This document shows positions 9,357-17,216 of a stretch of 64,000 bases of DNA, in pieces. Each line of letters begins with the position of its first letter. Positions within the stretch are counted from its first letter, which is position 1. Position numbers and translations under genes: made by a program. Source of the DNA: Alphaproteobacteria bacterium UBA4588 (lineage in GTDB: Bacteria; Pseudomonadota; Alphaproteobacteria; Rhodobacterales; Rhodobacteraceae); contig CAJJAW010000002.1 of the NCBI GenBank assembly GCA_905182195.1, positions 1 to 64,000 of the forward strand, given 5' to 3'. Under the pieces are notes generated by a model, which made no database searches, was not told where the DNA came from, and saw only the letters and a list, made by a program, of their open reading frames with translations.

Positions 9357-11146
9357 TTAGGAAGCGCTCTCTTCCGTAAATTGCAACTTGGCCAAGCGCG
9401 CATAAAGCCCGCCTTCACTGACCAATGTAGCATGTGTGCCCTGCGCAACAATCTGGCCCTGATCCATTACCAGAATGCGATCAGCTTTTTTCACCGTAGC
9501 TAAGCGATGCGCTACTACTAATGTCGTCCGGTCTTTAGACAAAACTTCAAATGCCTTTTGAACCAGAGCCTCACTCTCGCCATCAAGCGCCGAGGTTGCC
9601 TCGTCGAGCAAAAGAACAGGCGCATCGCGCAATATGGCCCTCGCAATTGCAATCCGCTGCTTCTGCCCACCCGACAACATAACACCACGCTCACCAACGT
9701 AGCTGTCATAGCCTTCTGGCAAAGCTAATATGAAATCATGGGCAGCTGCCGCTTTTGCAGCTGCAATCACCTCATCTTTGTCGCGTCAGGACGACCAAAA
9801 AGAATATTGTCATAGGCAGAGCAAGCAAAAATTACTGGGTCTTGCGGTACCAAGGCCATAAATCTTCGAAATGCACTGCGCTCCATCTCTGGTAAAGCGA
9901 TGCCGCCAAAGCTAATTTGGCCCTCTTGCGGGTCATAAAAACGCTGCAGCATTTGAATGATTGTTGATTTCCCAGCTCCTGACGGCCCAACCAAGGCGAC
10001 GGTCTCACCCGGATTAATAGTGAAACTCACCTTATCAAGCGCCAAGGCATCAGGGCGATTGGGGAATGTGAAATTAACTTTGTCAAAAACCACAGCACCA
10101 GCTTTTGGTGCCCGTGGGTTTTGGGGATCCGCAATCGTGTCTTGGGCATTCAACAGCTCGACCAAGCGCTCTGTGGCACCAGCGGCTCGTTGCAACTCTG
10201 ACCAAAGCTCCGACAAAGCTGCAGTGGAGCTGGCCACGATGGTGGCATAAATCACAAACTGGACCAGTTGGCCGGCCGAGGTGACGCCGCTCCGTACATC
10301 AATCGCACCAACCCATAAAACGCCCATCACACCGCTAAAGGCCACAAAGATAATAATCATTGTAATTAATGCGCGCACTTTGATGCGTGCTTTTGCGCTG
10401 TCAAAAGCTTTTTCAGTCACACCTGCAAACTCTGACAGGCTTCGAACCTCATGGGTAAAAGCCTGCACAGTTTGCACCGACAAAAGAGATTCGGAGGCCT
10501 TGCCTGATGAGGCTGCAATCCAATCTTGGTTTTTGCGTGACAGCCCACGCAGCTTGCGGCCCAATGCCAAAATTGGCCCAAGGATTAGCGGCACGATCAA
10601 TAATACCAAACCGGTGAGTTTGGGCGATGTCCAAAACATCATCACAAGCCCACCAGACATCATTAACATATTGCGTAAAAGCCAGCTGGCCGAAGATCCA
10701 ACGACCGACAGAATAAGAGTTGTGTCTGTAGTAATTCTACTTAGCACCTCACCCGTCATCAATTTTTCGAAATAGGCCGGCGACATCCCAATCATACGTT
10801 CAAAAATCGCTTTTCGGATATCAGCCACCACACGTTCACCTAGACGCGTGACAACATAGTATCGCAACCCAGTGCCCAGCGCGAAGATCGCAGCAACTAT
10901 AATGGCACCGAGGAAATACCGATTCAAAAGAGCCACGTCGCCCACGGCAAAACCATCTATAACCTGGCGCGCGGCCAAAGGCAGCACAAGCGACACACTG
11001 GCTGTGATGGTCAAGGCAATAAGCGCAAGAATTACCAACAGCTTATAGGGAGCAAAATAGGGAACCAACGCGCGCAAAACCCCAACCTGCTTGGAGGATG
11101 CACGATCCTCTGCCACATCAGCAACTGACTTTGGTCCCCGTGCCAT
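9357..11146 (-). pseudogene. ABC exporter (fused permease-ATPase), split by a 1-nt frameshift
   Basis: Together the two ORFs encode one ABC-B/MsbA-like half-exporter of about 596 aa. The upstream ORF (9767-11146, 459 aa) has six membrane helices, then Walker A GPSGAGKST, the Q-loop and ends in [10 protein letters not shown]. The downstream ORF (9357-9770) restarts with [12 protein letters not shown] and carries [14 protein letters not shown], Walker [10 protein letters not shown] and the H-loop VVAHR. Restoring one G (AAAG|GATGAGGTG) yields the uninterrupted family consensus [11 protein letters not shown]. The reading frames overlap by GTGA, so coupled translation of two chains is formally possible, but a split between Walker A and the signature would normally destroy the ATPase. 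Sequencing error is a real alternative. Confidence 0.8.
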
Positions 11147-11325
11147 ACTCGTTCCCCTATTTTCTCATCCGATGTATCTTCCGCGGTGTATACCAACAAG
11201 AGGGCAATAAAGTTTATCCATCAATTTATATGTTCCATATGTATTATTTTCACAGAACGCCTGCCTTGAGAACTAAATCGCTCATAGTTTGCAGTCTGTA
11301 ATTAATATTCTATGAAATAGAGAGT

Positions 11326-11343
11326 TTGGAGCGGGTAGCGGGA
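11326..11343 (+). repeat. Distal att-like direct repeat (copy of tRNA-Gly 3' end)
   Basis: TTGGAGCGGGTAGCGGGA, identical to 17778-17795 and in the same orientation. In the tRNA copy it spans the 3' half of the T stem, the acceptor strand and CCA. Sequence on both sides differs between the copies, so the identity is not part of a longer duplication. It marks the far end of the island. Confidence 0.75.
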
Positions 11344-11764
11344 GTTCATTTCCTTTGCCCAGTACCAATCAAATATCCAAGTAAGCAATATCAATAAGTT
11401 ATGACAACCACTATGAAACGCAAGTGGCTATTTTTGTCTACTGTGTCGTACCACAGCTAACTGCAGTCACTGTACGTGATGACAATGTACGTGTGTGGTT
11501 ACGTATGCCTGACGTAATTCCTTATCGTTACTAGTACAGGGGATGTGATGGGTGGTGATGGTGATACATATACATGTTGTTAAGCACACCTACAGACTGT
11601 CAGCCAAGGCAAGGCACTGTACGTGTCGATCACTTACTGTGACCCTACCCATAAACGTCGCAGTTGCGACATTTTGATATTACATGGGGGGGCAAGGGCC
11701 AGTGGGGGTACGTGGGGTATATATACATGTAGGACTACACTCATGGGGGTTTTGGTTTGGGGGT
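11344..11764. other. Non-coding island edge
   Basis: About 420 bp without a supported gene. It contains several short reiterated words around gtacgtg (near 11470-11620) and a run of G-rich tracts (11690-11760), but no recognisable element. Confidence 0.4.
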
Positions 11765-11884
11765 ATGTCGAAAAAAACAACAGGCTGTTTGAACAGACAC
11801 AACAAGTTCTTCAATCCTAAACCTGCTAAATCAAAGTCTGTACAATACACGCCAGATGAAATTGTAATGCCAAAGAATTACTAG
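11765..11884 (+). CDS. Small hypothetical protein (39 aa)
   Basis: An ATG at 11765 preceded by a G-rich stretch (TTTGGGGGT) opens a 39-codon ORF, MSKKTTGCLNRHNKFF...PDEIVMPKNY. Composition (basic start, mixed polar end) is protein-like, but nothing is recognised. It sits alone near the distal end of the island. A chance ORF is quite possible. Confidence 0.3.
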   Translation: MSKKTTGCLNRHNKFFNPKPAKSKSVQYTPDEIVMPKNY

Positions 11885-11948
11885 AAATGACAGGGATTAG
11901 TTATATGGATAACAAACCCAAAACCTGTCTGTAATAGATGAGCTTATA

Positions 11949-12479
11949 ATGAGAAAACTAACTTTCCTTTTTTACCTTACTTTTTTAACTCCTAATATTG
12001 TGACAGGTAATTTGGTAGAAATTTATTCTCTGGACCAGATGGATGACCCACGGGGTTTTTGTATAGACATAAGAGGCCATAAATCTAAAGCAAAAACCAA
12101 TTCAGGACTTCAGGCACATACCTGTTACTCATACCAAGGTAGCATTGCCGTTGATCAGGGTTTTGACTTGCTTAGGTTGGATAAAGGCCAATTTCGTTTA
12201 CCTGCCTTTGATGTGTGTATGGAAGCAGACTCAAATACTGCGTCAGCATCTTTGCGACTAAGCAAATGCCAAGATGAGGAACTTCAGAAATTTGACTGGG
12301 ATAACAACGGTAGAATTTATCTGATCAGTAATATGAAATTATGCCTTACTGTTGCCCAAGGAAAATCTAGGAAAGGTGGAGGTGGCTCGCCAATACATCT
12401 AATGAGAAATCTTTCACTGGAGCTTTGCGGTGATACGCTACAAGCATTTCAAATGTGGGGTGCAAGAAGTGAACGGTAA
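11949..12479 (+). CDS. Secreted ricin B-type lectin-like protein
   Basis: 176 aa with an N-terminal signal peptide (MRKLTFLFYLTFLTPNIVTG). The mature part has cysteine-flanked segments (RGFCIDI, DVCMEA, LSKC) and LQKFDWD...LISNMKLCLTV, which resemble the QxW and C-L-T-V repeats of beta-trefoil ricin-type lectins, so carbohydrate binding at the cell surface or periplasm is a reasonable guess. A second short frame, 12460-12567, overlaps its end. Function not demonstrated. The gene is alone on the plus strand among minus-strand island genes. Confidence 0.55.
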   Translation: MRKLTFLFYLTFLTPNIVTGNLVEIYSLDQMDDPRGFCIDIRGHKSKAKTNSGLQAHTCYSYQGSIAVDQGFDLLRLDKGQFRLPAFDVCMEADSNTASASLRLSKCQDEELQKFDWDNNGRIYLISNMKLCLTVAQGKSRKGGGGSPIHLMRNLSLELCGDTLQAFQMWGARSER

Positions 12480-12567
12480 AGCAATAGACATAGATACTAT
12501 CATCACAGGTGATGACGATGTTTCACAATGGCGAGAGAGACATCAGCTTTGGTATGCCCAGCGCTAA
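12460..12567 (+). CDS. Possible 35-aa ORF overlapping the lectin-like gene
   Basis: GTG-initiated frame VQEVNGKAIDIDTIITGDDDVSQWRERHQLWYAQR, overlapping the end of the lectin-like gene by 20 nt in another frame and ending within the next gene's stop region. The composition looks coding. It may be a tiny gene, or the remains of a frameshifted C-terminus. Confidence 0.22.
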   Translation: MQEVNGKAIDIDTIITGDDDVSQWRERHQLWYAQR

Positions 12568-13064
12568 TTACCCTCAAACCTGTAAAGCCAATCTTTAGAT
12601 AGCTTTGGATCATAGTCATCAAAACTAAGGTCATCGTATAAGATTGATAGGCCACGAGCAGCCCATGTCACCCCGTAATTATATGCCTGTTGATAAAGTA
12701 TGGCTGCCTTAAGTAGGTCTTGCGGCACACCCTCTCCAAAGTGATGTAGTGTGGCGAGAGCAAATGTTGCGGCTGCATAACCCATCTCATGAGAGTAAGT
12801 TATGTCACTCTTTGCTTCTTCGTAAGAACCAGAACTCAAATAACCTCTCGCCCTCAGCAGATAATACCTTGGAAGGTTTTCGTTTTGTTTGTTAATCGCT
12901 ATCGTGCAAACCTCAATAAGCTTTGCGCCTTGGATGTCTTGGAACTTCACTGGCTCTGAGATTGATAGTGGATCAGCCTCCAGAGATCCATGAAGGTCAC
13001 ATTCCTCAACGGCATAAGCTTTGCTGGAGAGTGCAGTGCATATGAGTAAAATAATAATGCGCAT
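12564..13064 (-). CDS. Secreted Sel1-like repeat protein
   Basis: 166 aa with a signal peptide (MRIIILLICTALSSKAYA). The second half contains a Sel1-type repeat, ATFALATLHHFGEGVPQDLLKAAILYQQAYNYG, preceded by a TPR-like helix pair (YLLRARGYLSSGSYEEAKSDI). Such alpha-solenoids bind partner proteins in the periplasm; no enzyme motif is present. It follows the phosphatase gene by 4 bp on the same strand, so the 12564-14212 genes form an operon-like run. Confidence 0.65.
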   Translation of the reverse strand: MRIIILLICTALSSKAYAVEECDLHGSLEADPLSISEPVKFQDIQGAKLIEVCTIAINKQNENLPRYYLLRARGYLSSGSYEEAKSDITYSHEMGYAAATFALATLHHFGEGVPQDLLKAAILYQQAYNYGVTWAARGLSILYDDLSFDDYDPKLSKDWLYRFEGN

Positions 13065-13068
13065 TCAG

Positions 13069-13623
13069 TCAGTCCAAGCGAAACACTTTTCGTCTCTTAG
13101 TAAGGGTGTTGTACGCAACGAACTCTCCACTTCCTACTGAGGCTCCAGTAGTGGCGTTGATAATCACCTGATGAGTTACCATTAAAGTCACCCCTTCGGT
13201 AAGCTCCTTAAGCCTTATGCTTAACTTATCCAGTGTGTTGTGTTTGTTGGCATAGCCCTGAAAGAAGGAGTTTAAGCCCGAAAAGGTTCTCCACTGACCT
13301 ATTTTCATGAGTTCTGTGGTTTCTTTGCAGCGACACCACTCACTTGATAATATTCGGATGAAACGGAAACCACTGTCCTTGATCGCAACACCAATGTCAC
13401 TGGCTTGTTTTCTCCCCGCTGAGCCTAAGTTTCTCTGAGTATTACAGTCAATCAGTGAGAAATTAGCAGGATCTCCATAACCAGGCGCTAATGCGTGCCG
13501 CATGAAAATAACATTGGCGTCAACTTCTGTTATCGCATTCATGAGAATGTTTTGACTTTCAGCACTAACTTGGTTGGTGGCAATGACAAGAAACGCTAGA
13601 ATGGAAGTCAATTGGCTTAACAT
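13069..13623 (-). CDS. Periplasmic histidine phosphatase superfamily protein
   Basis: 184 aa. After a signal-like hydrophobic start (MLSQLTSILAFLVIATNQVSA) comes IFMRHALAPG, the RH(G/A) signature with the phospho-accepting His, then GRKQA, SSEWCRCKETTELM and LMVTHQVI, matching the conserved Arg and second His of the superfamily. The RHA rather than RHG form is common in Rhodobacterales secreted members. Substrate unknown. It overlaps the zinc-ribbon gene upstream by 7 nt and abuts the Sel1-like gene, so co-expression is likely. Confidence 0.7.
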   Translation of the reverse strand: MLSQLTSILAFLVIATNQVSAESQNILMNAITEVDANVIFMRHALAPGYGDPANFSLIDCNTQRNLGSAGRKQASDIGVAIKDSGFRFIRILSSEWCRCKETTELMKIGQWRTFSGLNSFFQGYANKHNTLDKLSIRLKELTEGVTLMVTHQVIINATTGASVGSGEFVAYNTLTKRRKVFRLD

Positions 13624-13865
13624 AGCTTCACCTTAACCGCAGCCCCATCTAAGGCTACACCACCATTACCTTTGTAGATGATTTGAAAAGTGTTCTCACC
13701 TTTGGCCTTACACTGCTTGCACCTAAACTTCTTACTTACATCGTGAACCGTAGCTTCCGCACCTACCACAAGTATTAGGTTGGCTACTTCAAGCATTGAG
13801 TGGTGCTTGCATAAGCCACAGGTGATGCTGAGTGTGTGGTCAGGAATCATCTTGAGTTGGGTCAT
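13617..13865 (-). CDS. Small double-CxxC zinc-ribbon protein
   Basis: 82 aa, cytoplasmic by sequence. It has CGLC near residue 16 and CKQC near residue 49 (SKKFRCKQCKAKGENTFQIIYKGN), which could form one zinc ribbon. No named family is recognised. The second half is closely similar to another, untracked ORF at 14358-14531 (QKFRCQKCTVKGKNTYQIIYN), so the island carries two paralogs. It overlaps the phosphatase gene and follows the SMR gene by 5 bp. Confidence 0.6.
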   Translation of the reverse strand: MTQLKMIPDHTLSITCGLCKHHSMLEVANLILVVGAEATVHDVSKKFRCKQCKAKGENTFQIIYKGNGGVALDGAAVKVKLC

Positions 13866-13870
13866 TTTAT

Positions 13871-14212
13871 TTATCTGAGTTGCCCTAGTAAGTTAATCAT
13901 CAAGACGCCAACTACTATTAAGAATAGCCCAACCATAGTCGGTACATTTGGGATTTGATTAAACTTAATAATACCAACAACAGATGTCGCTATTATGCAG
14001 ATACCAGCATACGATGCATAGGTTATTCCAACTGGCAATGATTTCATTACCTGCGACAAGCAAAACATACACAATATTATCGTGGTTATACTTAGCAGCG
14101 ACGGTAATATTTTTGTGAACCCATTTGCACTGTTGGCAAAGGTAGCAGATGCAGTTCCAAATCCCACAGCCAAGACCAAAACCAGATAAGGAAGTAGAGT
14201 TTTTACCATCAT
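13871..14212 (-). CDS. SMR-family-like four-helix membrane protein, atypical
   Basis: 113 aa with four hydrophobic helices and clear small-multidrug-resistance similarity: NGFTKILPSLLSI, LSQVMKSLPVGITYASYAGI, FNQIPNVPTMVGLFLIVVGVLMINL. The membrane-embedded glutamate of helix 1 (Glu14 in EmrE), essential for proton-drug exchange, is missing; the aligned stretch reads LVLAVGFGTASATF. The helix-3 Trp is also replaced by Tyr. It is therefore probably not a classical drug/proton antiporter. The ATG overlaps the stop of a 27-residue leader ORF upstream. Confidence 0.65.
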   Translation of the reverse strand: MMVKTLLPYLVLVLAVGFGTASATFANSANGFTKILPSLLSITTIILCMFCLSQVMKSLPVGITYASYAGICIIATSVVGIIKFNQIPNVPTMVGLFLIVVGVLMINLLGQLR

Positions 14213-14292
14213 GTCCTCCTAAAGGTAGATAATACTAATACTGGTGAAGAGAGCGTCATCAGGAACGCAAGGATGATCGTGAGGTGCTTCAT
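14209..14292 (-). CDS. 27-aa hydrophobic leader or signal-peptide remnant
   Basis: MKHLTIILAFLMTLSSPVLVLSTFRRT, ending in TGA that overlaps the SMR-like start codon (ATGATG). It has the shape of a lipoprotein/secretory signal peptide cut off from its mature part, and its 3' end carries the AGGAGG that serves the next gene. It is either a deletion remnant or a translationally coupling leader. Confidence 0.3.
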   Translation of the reverse strand: MKHLTIILAFLMTLSSPVLVLSTFRRT

Positions 14293-14357
14293 ATTCTAAC
14301 CTTAATGCTAAATCTCTCAACACGATCTTAGCTTAGCTTCATTGAGTTACAAAGAGG

Positions 14358-14531
14358 TTAGTCCTTAGTCATATCTAAGTAGCCTGCAAAGAAAGCCATG
14401 AAGCCAACAAGTATTAGCAAGTACGATGTTATGTTGTAAATGATCTGGTACGTGTTTTTGCCCTTAACTGTACACTTCTGACAGCGGAACTTTTGGCATA
14501 CACCATGGACTTTAGCATCGTCTTCAAACAC
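14358..14531 (-). CDS. Zinc-ribbon half plus transmembrane helix, 57 aa
   Basis: Not in the ORF track because of length. A GTG start at 14531 with GGGAGG 10 nt upstream opens VFEDDAKVHGVCQKFRCQKCTVKGKNTYQIIYN followed by a hydrophobic helix (YLLILVGFMAFFAGYL). The first part aligns with residues 36-68 of the 82-aa zinc-ribbon protein at 13617-13865. Only one CxxC (CQKC) plus one further Cys is present. The paralogy, and conservation of residues in different codons, argue for real coding history, though it may be a degraded copy. Confidence 0.45.
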   Translation of the reverse strand: MFEDDAKVHGVCQKFRCQKCTVKGKNTYQIIYNITSYLLILVGFMAFFAGYLDMTKD

Positions 14532-14679
14532 AGACTAGCATCCTCCCGGCATATTCAGTAATATCCCACCATGCACCTGAGAAAACAGATTATGACTTAG
14601 ATCAAATAAGTACTAAATTACCTGATAGTCTATAGCTCGCATTTGATAGTATTATTATTAAGGTTTAAATTGGTGAATA

Positions 14680-15027
14680 ATGGAAAAAGTAAACTATAAA
14701 TCTGGCAGCATAATATTTGACCAAGGCGAAGCCGCAACCCAACTATTTGTAATTTCTTCAGGAAAAGTTGGTATATATTTTCCAACAAATGAATTTACTG
14801 AAGAGCCAAATATTGTACTCAATAGCCCCGAAATATTTGGGGAAATGGGGCTGATCGATGATGCTTTACGAATGGCGGGAGCAAAAGCAGAAACCGATTG
14901 TATGTTGATTTCGGTTTCAAAAGTTGAATTTGAACAAAAGCTAGAAAATTCTGATGTTATAATTCGAGGCGTAGTAGCCGCTTTATCACAACGTCTTCGG
15001 CAACTTCAAAAAAAGAAGTTAAAATAA
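14680..15027 (+). CDS. Stand-alone cyclic nucleotide-binding domain protein
   Basis: 115 aa comprising only a Crp/cNMP-binding beta-barrel: YKSGSIIFDQGEAATQLFVISSGKVGIY, then the phosphate-binding cassette FGEMGLIDDALRMAGAKA with the conserved Glu and Arg, and a short C-terminal helix (VVAALSQRLRQLQKKKLK). No HTH, kinase or channel part is attached. Such single-domain proteins are thought to act as cAMP/cGMP-responsive partners, but no partner is evident here. A terminator-like hairpin follows. Confidence 0.78.
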   Translation: MEKVNYKSGSIIFDQGEAATQLFVISSGKVGIYFPTNEFTEEPNIVLNSPEIFGEMGLIDDALRMAGAKAETDCMLISVSKVEFEQKLENSDVIIRGVVAALSQRLRQLQKKKLK

Positions 15028-15077
15028 ATATAGTAAGCCTTATTTACAAAAACTGATTGGTTCGCACAACAGAAATA

Positions 15078-15105
15078 GCCCAAGACCAACTTAATGATCT
15101 TGGGC
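15078..15105 (+). terminator. Hairpin terminator after the cNMP-binding gene
   Basis: An 8-bp perfect stem gcccaaga / tcttgggc with a 12-nt loop, 50 bp past the stop codon. Only a short T run (acttttgg) follows, so termination strength is uncertain. Confidence 0.5.
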
Positions 15106-15175
15106 ACTTTTGGCCTTCATGTAGGGAGATGCTCGAGTTGGGCACTTAGAACTGAAGCTCTAAGCCCATATTATA

Positions 15176-15580
15176 TTATTTACAGGGGTAAAGATTCCAC
15201 TCTGCTTTGCCCTCTGGATCAGATTCGTAAGTGAACATGTAATACTTACCATTCAGTTCAGATAATGCTTCAGATGTAGTTTCAAATATAGCGCCGCCTC
15301 TAAACGATACGCCACCAGCTTCCGTCATGTTTCCAACACCATCACACTTATATGTGGCAACACCTTCTGCACAAAATATGACTCCAGCATGAGCATGGCC
15401 TAACCAAGAACCATCAGGTTTCATGTGAGCGGTAAATGATGCTTGTGTCTGAACATCATGGCCTAGCAGTTTCCCGCCACCAACAGTGTTTGTTTCCATA
15501 GCAGGTAATCCATATTGCCCAGAGTCTATCGGCTTACTGGTTTCCTGAAGGGTCATTGATCCGGCTTTATTACCAAGCAT
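15176..15580 (-). CDS. Hypothetical protein, cupin-like length
   Basis: 134 aa, not recognised. A strong AGGAG ribosome site precedes the ATG. The sequence is beta-rich, with GHAHAGVIFCAEGVATYKCDG in the middle, which could be a small beta-barrel with two histidines and hints at a cupin-like fold, but the full cupin motif is not there. No signal peptide or membrane segment. It is monocistronic on the minus strand. Confidence 0.5.
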   Translation of the reverse strand: MLGNKAGSMTLQETSKPIDSGQYGLPAMETNTVGGGKLLGHDVQTQASFTAHMKPDGSWLGHAHAGVIFCAEGVATYKCDGVGNMTEAGGVSFRGGAIFETTSEALSELNGKYYMFTYESDPEGKAEWNLYPCK

Positions 15581-15753
15581 TTTTATTCTCCTATGTTTTT
15601 TGCCAATAAGTAGTATGAAAACTTAGAAAGCCATATCCATAAAATGAAGTAAACCTATAGTTGACTATTTTTATCAGATATATATAAATTTATTTTTATA
15701 GCTAAATAATTGCTTCAGTCGCAATGTAAAATGAAGTGAAAAGGAAGAATTTG

Positions 15754-16038
15754 ATGCCTAGTATTCTAGTAACAGTAAAAATTTCAAAAGGTTTTAAAAC
15801 TTGGTCAGAAATGGCGAAGTCATTTGATGACGAAATGCCTGAGCACGGCGGTAAAATAGTATGGGCCGCCACTAACCCCGATGAAACTGAAATCTATTGT
15901 ATGATGGATGTGCCCGACCCAGAATTTATGAAGACATTTGGTGAGCGTCCTGATGTCAGAAAAAGACGTGAGGATGCTGGTGCTGATGTTTCATCAACTA
16001 CAGTTATAACTCAGATTGGCGATTATTGGTTAGGATAA
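15754..16038 (+). CDS. Small conserved-looking hypothetical protein (94 aa)
   Basis: I place the start at 15754 (MPSILVTVKISKGF), 8 nt after AAGGAAG, rather than the track start at 15736. The pattern, with a leading strand, a helix (WSEMAKSFDDEMPEHGGKIVW), then DETEIYCMMDVPDPEFMKTF, suggests a ferredoxin-like alpha/beta fold of the DUF3303 or dimeric alpha-beta barrel type. No catalytic residue can be named. Confidence 0.5.
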   Translation: MPSILVTVKISKGFKTWSEMAKSFDDEMPEHGGKIVWAATNPDETEIYCMMDVPDPEFMKTFGERPDVRKRREDAGADVSSTTVITQIGDYWLG

Positions 16039-16141
16039 GGTAGTCATTTGATCTTCGAAGAATAAACTATGGTACACTACCAGTGGGCTATTACAGCCTG
16101 CTGCTTAACCAAAAAAGAAATATAATCAGGATACTAAAATA

Positions 16142-16468
16142 ATGTCGATTTATGAAAGATGGAACGAAGCATGGAACAATAATGATGCTACTGCAGCATT
16201 CGAATGTTTCCATGATGATTTTGAATTCAAATTTCATTCAAGCGGTAACGTAATGAAAAAATCCGATATGAGCGTTGAGATGATGACGAAGATGATGCAA
16301 AATGAAACGCTTACAAACCAACGCTGTATTTATGAAAATGATGACATTTGCGTTTTCCACCAGGTTTCTAAGTTTGCAAGCGGTGACAAAGAAGCCGTTA
16401 TGATGGTCAGTCTCAAAAAAGATGGACTGATATGGAGAACTGAGACAGGAGCAACGCCACTCAAGTAA
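16142..16468 (+). CDS. NTF2-like / SnoaL-type small protein
   Basis: 108 aa. The opening MSIYERWNEAWNNNDATAAFECFHDDFEFKFHSSG, followed by a helical linker and antiparallel strands (ICVFHQVSKFASGDKEAVMMVSLKKDGLIWRTETGATPL), is typical of the NTF2-like cone fold. These proteins are small isomerases, hydrolases or ligand binders. The role is unknown. It lies 100 bp after the 94-aa gene on the same strand. Confidence 0.6.
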   Translation: MSIYERWNEAWNNNDATAAFECFHDDFEFKFHSSGNVMKKSDMSVEMMTKMMQNETLTNQRCIYENDDICVFHQVSKFASGDKEAVMMVSLKKDGLIWRTETGATPLK

Positions 16469-16595
16469 TCATTTTTGTGGGCTCTCTTTAAGCATCTAAA
16501 ATCAAAAATTAGGAAAGAAAATAACAATAGTTAAGACTAGAGTTCTTATGAATTTGTGTACCAATATTTAGTTGAGCCAAACGTGCATTATCACT

Positions 16596-17201
16596 TTATT
16601 TCCAATCGACCCGATACATGGCTTCGTTCCGTTTCATAAATGGTAGGGTGAACGGGCCGTTATAGGTGGCCATCAGTGGGTCTCCGATTGTAGGAATATT
16701 AGCTTTTCCTAAGGCTCCTTTAAGTAGAGCGGAGTGTTTATTGTAGTTTTTACTGGTTGAGCGCCCTGAGTATTTAATAACCGCATAAAATCCACCTTTA
16801 ACCGTAATCAATTCGATATTGTCTGCATCTGGAGTTGGGGCTGATTGCTTTGTGAAACTTTTAGGCAAAAAGAAAATCATGGCAGAGCTGTTATCGTTGT
16901 TCGACTGCAGCACAGGAACAGTCATCGCAATTTTTGATGAACTTTCATTTGAGCCTGAGATATATTTAAATAACCGCCTAAAGGCTCCATTTTGACCGCT
17001 AGTCTGCATAGTTTGTACGGCGAGCCTATCTTGATATTGCCTTATTTCATAAACATCTGTCGCTTTGATTAGTTTATAATCTGGTTCTTCATACGCCATT
17101 GCGTTTCCAGTCATAAATAAGAAAATAGCAACAATAAGACCGAAGAATTTGCACACTAATTTAATGCGTTTTGTCATGATGCTATGGCCCATATTCTTCA
17201 T
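16596..17201 (-). CDS. SOUL-family heme-binding protein, secreted
   Basis: Up to 201 aa (an internal ATG at 17177 gives 193). A signal peptide (KLVCKFFGLIVAIFLFMTGNAMA) precedes YEEPDYKLIKATDVYEIRQYQDRLAVQT, RLFKYISGSNESSSKIAMTVPVLQ and FTLPFMKRNEAMYRVDW, the classic SOUL/heme-binding-protein pattern. Expected to be periplasmic; members bind heme or other tetrapyrroles. It lies immediately downstream of the truncated integrase on the same strand and is island cargo. Confidence 0.8.
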   Translation of the reverse strand: MKNMGHSIMTKRIKLVCKFFGLIVAIFLFMTGNAMAYEEPDYKLIKATDVYEIRQYQDRLAVQTMQTSGQNGAFRRLFKYISGSNESSSKIAMTVPVLQSNNDNSSAMIFFLPKSFTKQSAPTPDADNIELITVKGGFYAVIKYSGRSTSKNYNKHSALLKGALGKANIPTIGDPLMATYNGPFTLPFMKRNEAMYRVDWK

Positions 17202-17216
17202 GTTGATTGCAAATAA

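Noticed and set aside
11623-11820. 65-aa ORF starting MSITYCDPTHKRRSCDIL
   Set aside because: No ribosome site, Gly/Trp/Cys-rich random-looking translation; overlaps the better short ORF at 11765.
13617-14531. Toxin-antitoxin or restriction-type defence operon
   Set aside because: The genes are a zinc ribbon, SMR-like membrane protein and secreted phosphatase; no nuclease, methylase, antitoxin or NTPase motif is present.
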